The notes under the pieces are model-generated. The model was not told where the DNA came from and searched no databases. It was given only the letters and a program-made list of their open reading frames with translations. From Vibrio thalassae (lineage in GTDB: Bacteria; Pseudomonadota; Gammaproteobacteria; Enterobacterales; Vibrionaceae), in assembly GCF_900089835.1 (NCBI RefSeq), contig NZ_OANU01000002.1, forward strand, positions 372,001 through 436,000: a stretch of 64,000 bases of DNA, written 5' to 3'. Of the stretch, positions 9,831 through 18,985 are shown piece after piece (the stretch's first letter is position 1; the number at the start of each line of letters is the position of its first letter). Position numbers and translations under genes: made by a program.

Positions 9831-11624
9831 TTAGTCTTTGCCAACGTGCAGAATTGCAAGGAACGCTTCTTGTGGCAGTTCGACGTTACCGATCTGCTTC
9901 ATACGTTTCTTACCTTCTTTCTGTTTCTTCAACAGCTTCTTCTTACGACTCACGTCACCACCGTAACACTTCGCAATTACGTTTTTACGTAACTGTTTAA
10001 CGGTAGAGCGCGCAATAATGTGATTACCAATTGCCGCTTGAATTGCAATATCAAACATCTGACGAGGGATAAACTCTTTCATCTTCTCAACAAGCTGACG
10101 ACCACGACTTTGTGATTGGTCTTTGTGAGTAATGATAGCCAATGCGTCCACCGTGTCACCGTTTAGCAACACATCAACACGAACCATGTTCGATGCTTCA
10201 AAGCGTTGGAAGTTATAATCCAATGAGGCGTAGCCGCGAGACGTTGATTTCAAACGGTCGAAGAAGTCCAATACGACTTCAGCCATTGGGATATCATATG
10301 TCACTGCAACTTGATTGCCATGATAAATCATATCAACCTGAGTACCACGCTTCTCAACACATAACGTAATCACATTACCTAGGTAGTCTGATGGTACTAA
10401 GATGTTACAACGCGCGATAGGTTCACGAATTTCTTCAATATCATTAATCGCCGGCAGCTTCGCTGGACTATCTACATAATGAAGTGAACCGTCGGTCTTC
10501 TCAACTTCATACACTACGGTAGGTGCCGTTGTGATCAGATCGAGATCGTACTCACGTTCTAGACGCTCTTGAATGATCTCCATGTGTAGCATACCTAAGA
10601 AGCCACAGCGGAAACCAAAACCAAGTGCTGCAGAGCTTTCTGGCTCATAGAATAGAGAAGCGTCGTTGAGACTTAGCTTACCCAATGCATCACGGAAGTT
10701 TTCGTAGTCATCCGATGATACAGGGAAAAGACCAGCATAAACCTGAGGTTTCACTTTCTGGAATCCTGGTAACGCTTTTTCACAGCCATTTTTCGCAGTG
10801 GTTAACGTATCACCAACTGGAGCACCAAGAATATCTTTGATGCCACAGACTACCCAGCCTACTTCACCAGTATTCAGTTCAGTCGTGTCGATCTGCTTTG
10901 GAGTAAAGATACCCAAACGATCCACGCCCCAAACCTGTCCAGTACTCATTACTTTGATCTTGTCGTTTTTCTTCAGTTTACCGTTTTTAATACGAACCAA
11001 AGAAACTACGCCAAGGTAGTTATCGAACCAAGAGTCAATAATCAGTGCTTGAAGTGGCGCTTCTGGATCGCCTTCTGGCGCAGGAATCGCTCTGACGATC
11101 TCTTCTAGAACATCGTCAACACCAAGGCCTGTTTTTGCTGAACAACGCACTGCTTCCATCGCGTCGATACCAACGATTTCTTCAATTTCTTCCGCCACGC
11201 GCTCAGGTTCGGCAGCAGGTAGGTCGATTTTGTTCAATACCGGAACAACTTCTAGATCCATTTCGATTGCTGTATAGCAGTTCGCCAGCGTCTGTGCTTC
11301 CACACCCTGACCTGCATCAACAACAAGAAGCGCACCTTCACAAGCCGCTAAGGAACGAGATACTTCATAAGAGAAGTCTACGTGCCCTGGAGTATCGATA
11401 AAGTTTAGCTGATAGGTTTCCCCATCTTTAGCTGTGTAATCCAGAGTAACACTCTGAGCTTTGATGGTAATACCGCGCTCACGCTCTAGGTCCATAGAAT
11501 CAAGAACCTGGGCCGCCATTTCACGGTCGCTTAAGCCGCCGCAAACCTGGATCAAACGGTCCGACAAGGTTGATTTACCATGGTCGATGTGGGCGATAAT
11601 CGAAAAGTTACGAATGTGCTTCAT
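9831..11624 (-). CDS. lepA: Elongation factor 4 (LepA), ribosome-associated GTPase
   Basis: Translational GTPase related to EF-G, implicated in back-translocation and in 30S assembly or initiation. The 597-residue length is typical. The P-loop is [14 protein letters not shown], with switch [10 protein letters not shown] and NKIDLP. Domains II, III and V follow, and the LepA-specific C-terminal domain is lysine-rich with the motif [20 protein letters not shown]. About 120 bases separate it from rseC, enough for a promoter of its own. lepB, rnc and era follow. Confidence 0.97.
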   Translation of the reverse strand: MKHIRNFSIIAHIDHGKSTLSDRLIQVCGGLSDREMAAQVLDSMDLERERGITIKAQSVTLDYTAKDGETYQLNFIDTPGHVDFSYEVSRSLAACEGALLVVDAGQGVEAQTLANCYTAIEMDLEVVPVLNKIDLPAAEPERVAEEIEEIVGIDAMEAVRCSAKTGLGVDDVLEEIVRAIPAPEGDPEAPLQALIIDSWFDNYLGVVSLVRIKNGKLKKNDKIKVMSTGQVWGVDRLGIFTPKQIDTTELNTGEVGWVVCGIKDILGAPVGDTLTTAKNGCEKALPGFQKVKPQVYAGLFPVSSDDYENFRDALGKLSLNDASLFYEPESSAALGFGFRCGFLGMLHMEIIQERLEREYDLDLITTAPTVVYEVEKTDGSLHYVDSPAKLPAINDIEEIREPIARCNILVPSDYLGNVITLCVEKRGTQVDMIYHGNQVAVTYDIPMAEVVLDFFDRLKSTSRGYASLDYNFQRFEASNMVRVDVLLNGDTVDALAIITHKDQSQSRGRQLVEKMKEFIPRQMFDIAIQAAIGNHIIARSTVKQLRKNVIAKCYGGDVSRKKKLLKKQKEGKKRMKQIGNVELPQEAFLAILHVGKD

Positions 11625-11748
11625 AGATTTGATGTAGCTAAACTCTTAAACAAAAAGGAATAGAAAATGCGGAAAAAACGCGCATTTCAATTAAGTTGGC
11701 AGATTCTACCCAATTTCGATGCGGTTCGCACCTTATTTAGACAATAGG

Positions 11749-12219
11749 CTAGAGAATCGATTCACCAAGTACTCTCACCAACTTCACTTGTTGGGAAGAT
11801 GCTTGTTCCATAGGCGCAACCCATTTTTTAGCTAACCCAAAGCCAATAAAAGCAAAACAAGCAGAGGACAATATTACCACCAGCTCACCACCAGCGAGTA
11901 AAGGGGCTAACCACAGTTGTCCCACAACCGCACCAATAAACAAAAACAGCAGCGGCAATAAGTAAATCAAGGCTGCTGATTGCAACAAGCTCTTTTCCGG
12001 AAACGCAATTTCAACCACATCTCCGGCTTTCACCTGCTTCGATGTATCAAGTTGCCAGTGTAGCTGTTTTTTACCTACTGCTTTACTGACAATACCTGTA
12101 CCACAGCTACTTTTTGACTGGCAAGAGCTACAACTGGTTTGCTGATCACAGCTTAATTCAACGTGGAGATGGTGACCCTGGGGTTTAACCGAGGTCACCG
12201 TCGCGAGTGCGGTCATCAT
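11749..12219 (-). CDS. rseC: Sigma-E regulatory protein RseC
   Basis: Inner-membrane protein of the sigma-E locus; family members modulate the sigma-E response and the reduction of SoxR or other redox proteins. It has 156 residues, an N-terminal cysteine-rich motif (CDQQTSCSSCQSKSSCG), and two central hydrophobic helices (about residues 80-100 and 105-128). The start codon overlaps the rseB stop (ATGA), showing translational coupling. A second ATG directly follows the first. Confidence 0.93.
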   Translation of the reverse strand: MMTALATVTSVKPQGHHLHVELSCDQQTSCSSCQSKSSCGTGIVSKAVGKKQLHWQLDTSKQVKAGDVVEIAFPEKSLLQSAALIYLLPLLFLFIGAVVGQLWLAPLLAGGELVVILSSACFAFIGFGLAKKWVAPMEQASSQQVKLVRVLGESIL

Positions 12220-13196
12220 GGAGTAGTGCCTTCATCTACCTTTTCTACTTTGTTAAGTGTAACAGATTGTGCGATACGCTGCGCTGTCGCAGGCGGAATG
12301 TCGCCGACGACTGAGATTTGTTTGTCATTGAGAACAATACTATGAACCGTACGTCGACCCTGACGAATCAATTGACCTTTCAAAGAGTGACTATCACGCT
12401 CAGAGATGTAAACCGAAAAACTAAATAATCCATCACTGAACATTTGGCTTTCGACAACATCTTCTGTTGCTAGCATACGATAGCGATTGAGATCCTTAGG
12501 TTTAAAACCATTCGGTACCCAGCCCACATGCCAAAAAGTCTGTTCTATATTACCTTTTGGCAACGACAAGACCGCAGGAAGCTGAACCTCGTCAAGTGAG
12601 CTCAACATAGTTGCTATATGATCATTCACCGCATAAGAGATCACGCGATATTGCTCTAAGATTTCGCCATCGCGATCCAGCAAGTCTGCTCGTAATGGCA
12701 ATTTGCTTTTTTCATCCACCCACAAAACATAGGAGTAGCGCAGTCCATCTTTGGGAACGACTCGAAATACTTGGGTTGGCGCGCCCGCTTCACGTGCTCT
12801 ACCAACACGAACATAATCATAGTATTCTCTTAATTGCTTTACATCACTATTAAGTAACGGCATCAATGGTGCCACCATCTTACCGGACTCTATAGTAAAA
12901 GGATCGACGCCAGGTTCGATGTAGCTGACTTCATTGCCACGCCGAATCACTTCTCTTACTGGACCACTTAAATAAACAAGATGGGCTAACTGTTGGGAGT
13001 CATTCTTTGCATGACGATAAAGTAACGGCTCTATGCTGTTCTTTTTGATAAGGATATAGGACAGTTCATAATTCAATTGCTGGCTGGCATCGTTCATTTG
13101 AAGTAACAAAGCCTCCGCAGAAGACTCTTCTTCTGCAAAGGCTTGAGTACCAAGTAAACTGAACAGCAATATTGAACTGGTCAGAAATTTTTTCAT
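12216..13196 (-). CDS. rseB: Sigma-E regulator RseB (periplasmic)
   Basis: Periplasmic protein that binds the RseA periplasmic domain and shields it from DegS until mislocalised lipoprotein or LPS signals arrive. The 326 residues begin with a Sec signal peptide (MKKFLTSSILLFSLLGTQAFA). A LolA-like N-terminal beta domain and a smaller C-terminal domain follow. The start overlaps the rseA stop by 4 bases and the stop overlaps rseC by 4 bases, so rseA-rseB-rseC are tightly coupled. Confidence 0.95.
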   Translation of the reverse strand: MKKFLTSSILLFSLLGTQAFAEEESSAEALLLQMNDASQQLNYELSYILIKKNSIEPLLYRHAKNDSQQLAHLVYLSGPVREVIRRGNEVSYIEPGVDPFTIESGKMVAPLMPLLNSDVKQLREYYDYVRVGRAREAGAPTQVFRVVPKDGLRYSYVLWVDEKSKLPLRADLLDRDGEILEQYRVISYAVNDHIATMLSSLDEVQLPAVLSLPKGNIEQTFWHVGWVPNGFKPKDLNRYRMLATEDVVESQMFSDGLFSFSVYISERDSHSLKGQLIRQGRRTVHSIVLNDKQISVVGDIPPATAQRIAQSVTLNKVEKVDEGTTP

Positions 13197-13795
13197 TCAA
13201 TTACCGATTCTGTATCAGCAGGACGTGAAGCATGATCTTCACTGTTTAATCTTAGCTGTAGCTCGTAATCTTGCAGTAACGCGTTAATACGACGACGCTG
13301 TTCTTGCACATTGACACTTTCATTCGAGCTTTTCGCAACCGAATCACGCGTCAAGCTGACTGGCTCAGCACTGCCTGCAAACGGAATCGTCTGCAACACA
13401 GGTAATTGCTCAGCTTCAGGCTGCGCAGGGTCTTGCCCAGAGTACTGCTGCACCCCTAAGACAACCGCCAAAGACACACAAGCAGCGACTGCGACTTGAC
13501 CAAACTGTGTGATCCACGCAGGTAATAGGCGCTTTGCTTGCGCAGGCGTAGGTTGTGACTCGATAGGCATTACGATATCACTCGTGTGCGCCGGCTCGTT
13601 TTCGAGCGCAGACGCCACACTTTCAGCAATATTCCAATCTAAACTTTGCGGCTCATCACCACGCATCACATCACCAATCAGATGATAATTTTGCCAAGTT
13701 TGTTTGCTCTCCTGATCTTTTTCCAACGCATCTATAAGCGCGTTATCGATCAGGTCTCCATCCATGAATGCTGAAAGCTTTTGTTTGTCAGCCAT
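13193..13795 (-). CDS. rseA: Anti-sigma-E factor RseA
   Basis: Single-pass inner-membrane anti-sigma factor that holds sigma-E until DegS and RseP cleave it. The start at 13795 gives MADKQKLSAFMDGD, the usual N-terminus, with GGTGA upstream; an in-frame ATG lies 12 bases earlier. The N-terminal cytoplasmic sigma-binding domain covers about 1-90. One TM helix lies at about 104-121 (VAVAACVSLAVVLGVQQ), and the periplasmic tail binds RseB. It follows rpoE by 26 bases. Confidence 0.95.
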   Translation of the reverse strand: MADKQKLSAFMDGDLIDNALIDALEKDQESKQTWQNYHLIGDVMRGDEPQSLDWNIAESVASALENEPAHTSDIVMPIESQPTPAQAKRLLPAWITQFGQVAVAACVSLAVVLGVQQYSGQDPAQPEAEQLPVLQTIPFAGSAEPVSLTRDSVAKSSNESVNVQEQRRRINALLQDYELQLRLNSEDHASRPADTESVIE

Positions 13796-13821
13796 TATAT
13801 TCACCATAGTTGTAACTAGTT

Positions 13822-14400
13822 TTAGCGTTGAAGAAGAGGCTTAATCTTCTTCTCAACCGCTTCACGAGCACGGAAGATACGCGAACGTACCGTTCCTACT
13901 GGGCAATCCATTACTTCTGCAATTTCTTCATAGCTCAAACCATCAAGCTCACGAAGTGTCATTGCAGTCTTCAAATCTTCAGGTAACGCTCCAATTGCAG
14001 CGAAAACTGTTCGCTTCAATTCGTTCGACAACGTTAAGTTCTCTGGGTTCGAAATTTCTTTCAAAGCGTTACCGACTTCAAAAAATTCGGCGTCTTCTGC
14101 ATCAACATCGCTCGCTGGCGGCCTACGGCTTTGAGCGACAATGTGATTTTTTGCGGTGTTCACTGCAATGCGATACAACCAAGTATAGAAGGCACTCTCA
14201 CCTCTAAACGTCGGGATCGCACGATACGCTTTTATAAACGCTTCTTGGGCGATATCCGCTACATCACCCGAATTGCTCACGTATCTTGATATGAGATTGC
14301 AAACCTTGTTTTGATAGCGCAAAACCAATAGGTTAAATGCTTGTTTATCTCCACTTTGAACGCGCTCAATCAACACCTGATCGGTCGGCTGCTCGTTCAT
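13822..14400 (-). CDS. rpoE: RNA polymerase sigma-E factor RpoE
   Basis: ECF sigma factor for envelope stress. The 192-residue protein begins MNEQPTDQVLIERVQ. I chose the ATG at 14400 because GGAGTG lies at good spacing; the GTG 12 bases upstream is too close to that site. Region 2 includes DIAQEAFIKAYRAIPTFRG and FYTWLYRIAVNTAKN, and region 4 includes LRELDGLSYEEIAEVMDCPVG. It heads the rseABC operon. A sigma-E-type promoter about 90 bases upstream predicts autoregulation. Confidence 0.97.
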   Translation of the reverse strand: MNEQPTDQVLIERVQSGDKQAFNLLVLRYQNKVCNLISRYVSNSGDVADIAQEAFIKAYRAIPTFRGESAFYTWLYRIAVNTAKNHIVAQSRRPPASDVDAEDAEFFEVGNALKEISNPENLTLSNELKRTVFAAIGALPEDLKTAMTLRELDGLSYEEIAEVMDCPVGTVRSRIFRAREAVEKKIKPLLQR

Positions 14401-14772
14401 GCGAGCGTTCACTCCTATTCGTTATTACCCCTACCTTCACAGATATGAGTATTAATTATGCATTTTGTAGTCTTGACACCACCGCTAACATGAGCACTAT
14501 TGTGACTCTAGGCAGATAGGAAAGTTCAAAACTTTCTCAGCTTTTTTGTCATTAATCATTCACAATGTGATTTGGCGTCAACTACAATGTTGTCAATTTA
14601 CAAGAATGGATTACTTGGCTCCTTAACACAATCGATTTTTCAACGTGTTATCTCTGGCAGGTAATCCTTGATGCAAGTGCCCTTCGCCAGCTGTGTATTC
14701 AGCTTCCTATCGCGCACTTTTATCTAGGTAGAGTGATTTAGCTCTACGATAGGTCAGGATTTTAAAGTAATT
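14401..14772. other. rpoE-nadB divergent intergenic region
   Basis: A 372-base gap between divergent rpoE and nadB. It holds the sigma-E-type promoter at 14500-14528 and presumably separate vegetative promoters for both genes. The part nearest nadB (14580-14770) contains no ORF or hairpin I would defend. Confidence 0.7.
14500..14528 (-). promoter_or_regulatory. Candidate sigma-E autoregulatory promoter of rpoE
   Basis: On the minus strand TGAACTT (14522-14528) is followed after 16 bases by TCACAA (14500-14505). The sigma-E consensus is GGAACTT, about 16 bases, TCTGA or a variant. The predicted transcript start near 14493 leaves a leader of about 90 bases upstream of the ATG at 14400. The -35 match is strong and the -10 match is moderate. 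Confidence 0.6.
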
Positions 14773-16395
14773 ATGAACACAAACCGAGAGCATCTTTGTG
14801 ATGTTTTAGTCATAGGAAGTGGCGCCGCAGGTTTATCGTTGGCTTTACGAGTCGCCGAACGCGCTAAAGTTATCGTTTTAAGTAAAGGCCCGAGAAGTGA
14901 AGGGGCAACCTACTACGCCCAAGGTGGCATCGCTGCAGTATTCGATGAGACAGACAGTATTGAATCCCATGTCAATGATACTAATATTGCTGGCGGCGGT
15001 ATTTGTGAACAAGACACGGTTCAATTTATTGCAGAGAATGCCAAAGAGTGTGTGCAATGGCTGATCGATGGCGGTGTTCCTTTTGACCGAGTAGAAACCG
15101 CGAAAGATGAAAAGCCTCGCTACCACCTTACACGTGAAGGTGGTCATAGCCACCGCAGAATCTTACATGCCGCAGATGCCACAGGCATGGCCATGCAAAC
15201 CACCCTGCAAGATAACGTTAACAACCATCCTAACATCGAAATTTTCGAACGTTATAATGCACTCGATCTGATTACTGAAGACAAAGTAGGTGGTGATAAA
15301 AATAAAGTCGTTGGTGCCTATATCTGGAACCGCAACCAAGAGCATGTTGAAACCGTACGTGCTAAATTTGTTGTCTTAGCCACAGGTGGCGCATCAAAAG
15401 TGTACCAATATACGTCGAACCCTGATGTCTCTTCTGGCGACGGTATCGCGATGGCTTGGCGTTCAGGTTGTCGTGTTGCTAACTTAGAATTTAATCAATT
15501 TCACCCAACATGCTTATTCCACCCTGACGCTCGAAACTTCCTATTGACCGAAGCCTTGCGAGGCGAAGGGGCTTATTTAAAACGTCCAGACGGCACTCGC
15601 TTTATGCCAGATTTCGACGAACGTGAAGAACTTGCACCTCGCGATGTTGTCGCTCGCGCCATTGACTTCGAAATGAAGCGTTTGGGTGCTGACTGCATGT
15701 ATTTAGATATCAGCCATAAGCCTGAAGAGTTTATCGTTAAACACTTCCCAACCATCCATATGCGCTTGCAAGATCTTGGTATCGATATGACCAAGGAGCC
15801 AATCCCAATCGTACCTGCCGCCCACTATACCTGTGGTGGCGTCATGGTCGATAAGTCTGGTAAGACAGACCTTGAACAGTTGTACGCTATCGGGGAAGTG
15901 AGTTATACCGGCCTTCACGGAGCCAACCGCATGGCATCCAACTCTTTGCTTGAATGTGTCGTCTATGCTTGGGCTGCCGCCAACGACATCCTGGCAAAAT
16001 TCGATGATGCCACTCTAGTTAATGGCCTCCCTGCCTGGGATGAAAGCCAAGTCTGCTGCTCTGACGAAGAAGTCATTATTCAACATAACTGGCATGAGCT
16101 ACGTCTATTTATGTGGGATTACATGGGTATCGTGCGAACTGATAAACGACTAGAGCGAGCACTCCGTCGTATTCAAATGTTGCAACAAGAAACTCACGAG
16201 TACTACAGTAATTTCAGAGTATCAAACAACTTACTCGAGCTACGTAACTTGCTGCAAGTAGCAGAGTTGATGGTGAGATGTGCCATGCAGCGTAAAGAGA
16301 GTCGTGGACTGCACTATACGCTCGACTACCCTGATATGTTAGAAAATAGTGGTCCGACAGTGCTGTCACCTCAAGATGAGGCACCAACCGTATAA
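14773..16395 (+). CDS. nadB: L-aspartate oxidase
   Basis: FAD enzyme that oxidises L-aspartate to iminoaspartate, the first step of de novo NAD synthesis. The 540-residue length matches E. coli NadB. The N-terminal dinucleotide-binding motif is [13 protein letters not shown]. The capping-domain active-site region is [18 protein letters not shown], and the FAD-binding C-terminal part contains [21 protein letters not shown]. It is divergent from rpoE, as in E. coli, and followed by a terminator. Confidence 0.97.
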   Translation: MNTNREHLCDVLVIGSGAAGLSLALRVAERAKVIVLSKGPRSEGATYYAQGGIAAVFDETDSIESHVNDTNIAGGGICEQDTVQFIAENAKECVQWLIDGGVPFDRVETAKDEKPRYHLTREGGHSHRRILHAADATGMAMQTTLQDNVNNHPNIEIFERYNALDLITEDKVGGDKNKVVGAYIWNRNQEHVETVRAKFVVLATGGASKVYQYTSNPDVSSGDGIAMAWRSGCRVANLEFNQFHPTCLFHPDARNFLLTEALRGEGAYLKRPDGTRFMPDFDEREELAPRDVVARAIDFEMKRLGADCMYLDISHKPEEFIVKHFPTIHMRLQDLGIDMTKEPIPIVPAAHYTCGGVMVDKSGKTDLEQLYAIGEVSYTGLHGANRMASNSLLECVVYAWAAANDILAKFDDATLVNGLPAWDESQVCCSDEEVIIQHNWHELRLFMWDYMGIVRTDKRLERALRRIQMLQQETHEYYSNFRVSNNLLELRNLLQVAELMVRCAMQRKESRGLHYTLDYPDMLENSGPTVLSPQDEAPTV

Positions 16396-16426
16396 TTCGG
16401 CTATCTCGTTCAGCAGCAATACATAC

Positions 16427-16456
16427 AAGCAGTCATTAATCTGGCTGCTTTTTTAT
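16427..16456 (+). terminator. nadB terminator
   Basis: The stem AAGCAG / CTGCTT with an internal loop is followed by TTTTTTATT. It overlaps the last codons of the opposing ygfX. Confidence 0.6.
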
Positions 16457-16876
16457 TACTAAAATCAAACGACGATAGGCTGACTCATCGCAGCTATCAC
16501 GCCAAAGTAAGCGCCAACCATTGTTTTGATCGTACATGCCGATAAACCAATGATGAAAAGCGAGAAAATAACGAGGGGAGATAAGTTCGATATTATTTAA
16601 TGTGGTCAAAGAGGACGTTAGAATGAGCTGGCCCTTTAACGCCGGATGCAGCCAATAAGTCCGACCGAACGTGATGACAACATAGAGTGTAAGCACAATC
16701 GGAGCAGATGACGCGATGCACGTTACCAGCAGTAAAATAGTAAGCGAACTATTAATAATTGGCGCAAGGCATGAGGGATGAATCTGCAGGTAAGTATTAT
16801 CAAGCGCATCCTTACCTGCATTACGTGAAGAGCGTTTAGCGGACTTTGCTGAGGTTGTGAGCAACGATTTTATCAA
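16436..16876 (-). CDS. ygfX: YgfX/CptA-like membrane protein
   Basis: Small membrane protein encoded directly after sdhE. Family members (YgfX, also called CptA) have been described as a toxin acting on FtsZ/MreB in E. coli; whether this one does so is unknown. Of 146 residues, a double hydrophobic hairpin covers about 38-72 (SSLTILLLVTCIASSAPIV and onward) and a cytoplasmic beta-rich tail ends in a basic RRLILVIKKQ. No ATG start is available in frame: a stop lies six codons upstream, and TTG at 16876 or a later TTG must serve. It overlaps sdhE by 41 bases, so translation is probably coupled. Confidence 0.78.
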   Translation of the reverse strand: MIKSLLTTSAKSAKRSSRNAGKDALDNTYLQIHPSCLAPIINSSLTILLLVTCIASSAPIVLTLYVVITFGRTYWLHPALKGQLILTSSLTTLNNIELISPRYFLAFHHWFIGMYDQNNGWRLLWRDSCDESAYRRLILVIKKQPD

Positions 16877-17096
16877 CCATAGAGGCGTGACCTAAGTTTT
16901 CACTGCGACCATGGCCCATGACCCAAGTAAACAAATCAGGGTCATCACACTCTAGCAGCGACACAAAATCTTTCTGTTCTTGATCATTTAGAGTGTCAAA
17001 GCATTCCTCAAAGAACGGCATAATCACTACGTCCAGCTCTAACATACCCCGACGACACGCCCACTTAATTCGTGCTTTTTCTTCACTAGAGTACAT
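16836..17096 (-). CDS. sdhE: FAD assembly factor SdhE
   Basis: Small chaperone that promotes covalent flavinylation of SdhA (and FrdA). The 86-residue product contains the conserved RGMLELD motif (RGxxE) near residue 15, needed for SdhA binding. The ATG at 17096 is chosen over the one at 17108 because GGAG lies 6 bases upstream of it. The protein is acidic with no TM segment. It is divergent from ygfZ and upstream of ygfX, the standard gammaproteobacterial arrangement. Confidence 0.95.
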   Translation of the reverse strand: MYSSEEKARIKWACRRGMLELDVVIMPFFEECFDTLNDQEQKDFVSLLECDDPDLFTWVMGHGRSENLGHASMVDKIVAHNLSKVR

Positions 17097-17273
17097 TCCA
17101 TTCTCCATCTACAACTAATATCGGCCGAGTGTAACAAGCAAGTTTATCGCCCACCACTGCCTGCATCACACAAACTCTACTTTCATCACAAGATTTCGTG
17201 CAACAACATTCGGCTGACAAAATCCATCCTGGCGATTAACATGGTGGTATGTTTACCGACGAGACCAAGAACT

Positions 17274-18245
17274 ATGGATTGGCAACCAAACACACAGGCA
17301 ATTGAAATCACTCCTACCACTGAACTTCCCGATTTACTGTTTACTAGGCTGAATCGTTGGGGAGCTATCGAAATGACTGGCGACGATCGAAAGTCTTACC
17401 TTCAAGGTCAGGTCACTTGTGATGTGGTGTCACTGGAACAGAGTCAATCCACGTTTGGAGCGCATTGCGATGCTAAAGGCAAAGTGTGGAGTGCCTTTAG
17501 ACTATGCCACATCGACAACAGCTACGCGATGATTCAGCCTCAGTCTGCGCTTGAAAAAGAGCTGACAGAACTTAAAAAGTACGCGGTTTTTTCTAAGGTA
17601 GAACTCGCTGTGAGCGCTAAACCTATCGTTGGCATTATAGGTAAAGGTGCACAGAAATGGATTGATCAACAATTTCCAACCTCTGGCACCGTAAGACAAA
17701 ACAATGGCAGTACCGCGATTCAGGTGGATGATGAACGTTGGATGCTATTAGTGAATAACGAACTACAATCGTCCCTCTCTACTGATCCTGAACGACTTTG
17801 GGTAGAAGAGTCGCTTTGGACTAAGTTCGATATTGAACAGGGACTACCTATCGTAGAAGCAGAGCAGCAAAATCAGCACATCCCTCAAGCTCTAAATCTA
17901 CAAGCATTGGATGGCATTAGTTTTAGTAAAGGTTGCTATACCGGACAAGAAACCGTCGCAAGAGCCAAATATCGTGGGATCAATAAACGTATGTTGGCCA
18001 ATGTACGCGGGCAACTTGCCGTTCAACTTAACGATGATGATGTGATTGAGATCGAACGCTCGGTGGGAGAAAACTGGCGTAAGGCAGGAGAAGTACTCGC
18101 TCACTATCAATACAGCAATGGCGAATTTGTTGCTGCTATGGTAATTGCCAACAATCTCGATGAAGATTCTCAGTTCCGTTTAGCTTCTCAACCAGACTGT
18201 CGTTTGAGCCTGGAACTGCCACCTTACCCGCTCGACCAAGAGTAA
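17274..18245 (+). CDS. ygfZ: tRNA-modifying protein YgfZ (folate-binding, Fe-S maintenance)
   Basis: Folate-dependent protein of the GcvT-like family, needed for normal activity of Fe-S enzymes such as MiaB. From the ATG at 17274 it is 323 residues and begins MDWQPNTQ. An upstream in-frame ATG at 17241 would add 11 residues unlike the family. The signature KGCYTGQE with the key cysteine lies at about residue 220. The N-terminal aminomethyltransferase-like fold contains GDDRKSYLQGQVTCDV. It overlaps nothing, and the YbaK-type gene follows 3 bases later, implying one transcript. Confidence 0.95.
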   Translation: MDWQPNTQAIEITPTTELPDLLFTRLNRWGAIEMTGDDRKSYLQGQVTCDVVSLEQSQSTFGAHCDAKGKVWSAFRLCHIDNSYAMIQPQSALEKELTELKKYAVFSKVELAVSAKPIVGIIGKGAQKWIDQQFPTSGTVRQNNGSTAIQVDDERWMLLVNNELQSSLSTDPERLWVEESLWTKFDIEQGLPIVEAEQQNQHIPQALNLQALDGISFSKGCYTGQETVARAKYRGINKRMLANVRGQLAVQLNDDDVIEIERSVGENWRKAGEVLAHYQYSNGEFVAAMVIANNLDEDSQFRLASQPDCRLSLELPPYPLDQE

Positions 18246-18248
18246 GGG

Positions 18249-18713
18249 ATGATTGATACACGCATCACTGCCTATCTGGATGAACGTGATATTCCCTATC
18301 GAGTCTTGATGCAATCCCGTGAGGCAGTATCCATTGAGGATGCTGCCAAATTACGTGATATCGAAACTCACACAATGGTCAAAACCTTGTTGCTGCGAGA
18401 TATGGATAACCAACTTGTTCTTGCCTGCTGTCAGGGCAACAAACAGGTGGATCCGAAAAAAGTACGTGCTTTATTGAATACTCGTCGAATGACCTGCGTG
18501 TCCAGTGAACAAGTTGAAGTGCTTACCGGCTTTGCTATTGGTACTGTCACTCCCTTATTGTTGAAAACCTCCATGCCTATCATTTTTGACAATGAGATAA
18601 AGCAAAACACTCTAGTCACCATTAGTAGTGGTCAGCGCATTGCGGGCATTGAAATCGCCCTCAAAGATCTTGTCGAACAATGCTCACCGCTATGGTCCGA
18701 TATCACTCGCTGA
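18249..18713 (+). CDS. YbaK/EbsC-family aminoacyl-tRNA deacylase-like protein
   Basis: A free-standing single-domain protein of the YbaK/ProX-type editing family, whose members hydrolyse mischarged aminoacyl-tRNAs. It has 154 residues. The family core is seen in YRVLMQSREAVSIEDAA, MVKTLLLRDMDNQLVLACC and GFAIGTVTPLLLK, with the usual lysine in the TMVKTLLL strand. Which amino acid it edits cannot be read from the sequence. It starts 3 bases after the ygfZ stop. A second family member lies at 28953-29456. Confidence 0.85.
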   Translation: MIDTRITAYLDERDIPYRVLMQSREAVSIEDAAKLRDIETHTMVKTLLLRDMDNQLVLACCQGNKQVDPKKVRALLNTRRMTCVSSEQVEVLTGFAIGTVTPLLLKTSMPIIFDNEIKQNTLVTISSGQRIAGIEIALKDLVEQCSPLWSDITR

Positions 18714-18862
18714 CATTTGCACTCTCTTCTTTTATGCAAAAAAATGTCGAACTAAATTAGAAAACCGTGAAATGGATCTAATTTACCACCTCGCCATCAT
18801 GAAAATTTATACAACATGAAAGCATAAATAGTCATTTGTATTTTTTTGGAGTATTGTACATA

Positions 18863-18985
18863 TTGTCACCAGCTAGCACTTCAAGGCTACTGGTAACGGC
18901 ACTAGAGTGAATCGCTGCTCAAGCAGTAACTCCACTTTTGTGTAATGCATCTGTGACATTTGGCCCGCGTAGCGGGCTTTTTTTA
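18863..18985 (+). ncRNA. Candidate small RNA (hairpin-rich, terminator-ended)
   Basis: Three stem-loops in a row. First, ACCAG-c-TAGC / GCTA-CTGGT (18868-18894). Second, AGTG...CTGC-tcaa-GCAG...CACT (18906-18936). Third, an intrinsic terminator GCCCGC-gta-GCGGGC plus seven T (18963-18984). Upstream are a TTGTAT box at 18836 and AT-rich -10-like sequences near 18857-18864. There is no SD-linked ORF. It could be a free-standing sRNA or the processed 3' UTR of the ygfZ operon. I do not recognise it as a named Vibrio sRNA. Confidence 0.45.
18963..18985 (+). terminator. Strong rho-independent terminator
   Basis: The perfect 6-bp GC-rich stem GCCCGC / GCGGGC with a 3-base loop is followed by TTTTTTT. 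It ends the candidate small RNA and any transcript reading on from ygfZ and the YbaK-type gene. Confidence 0.85.
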
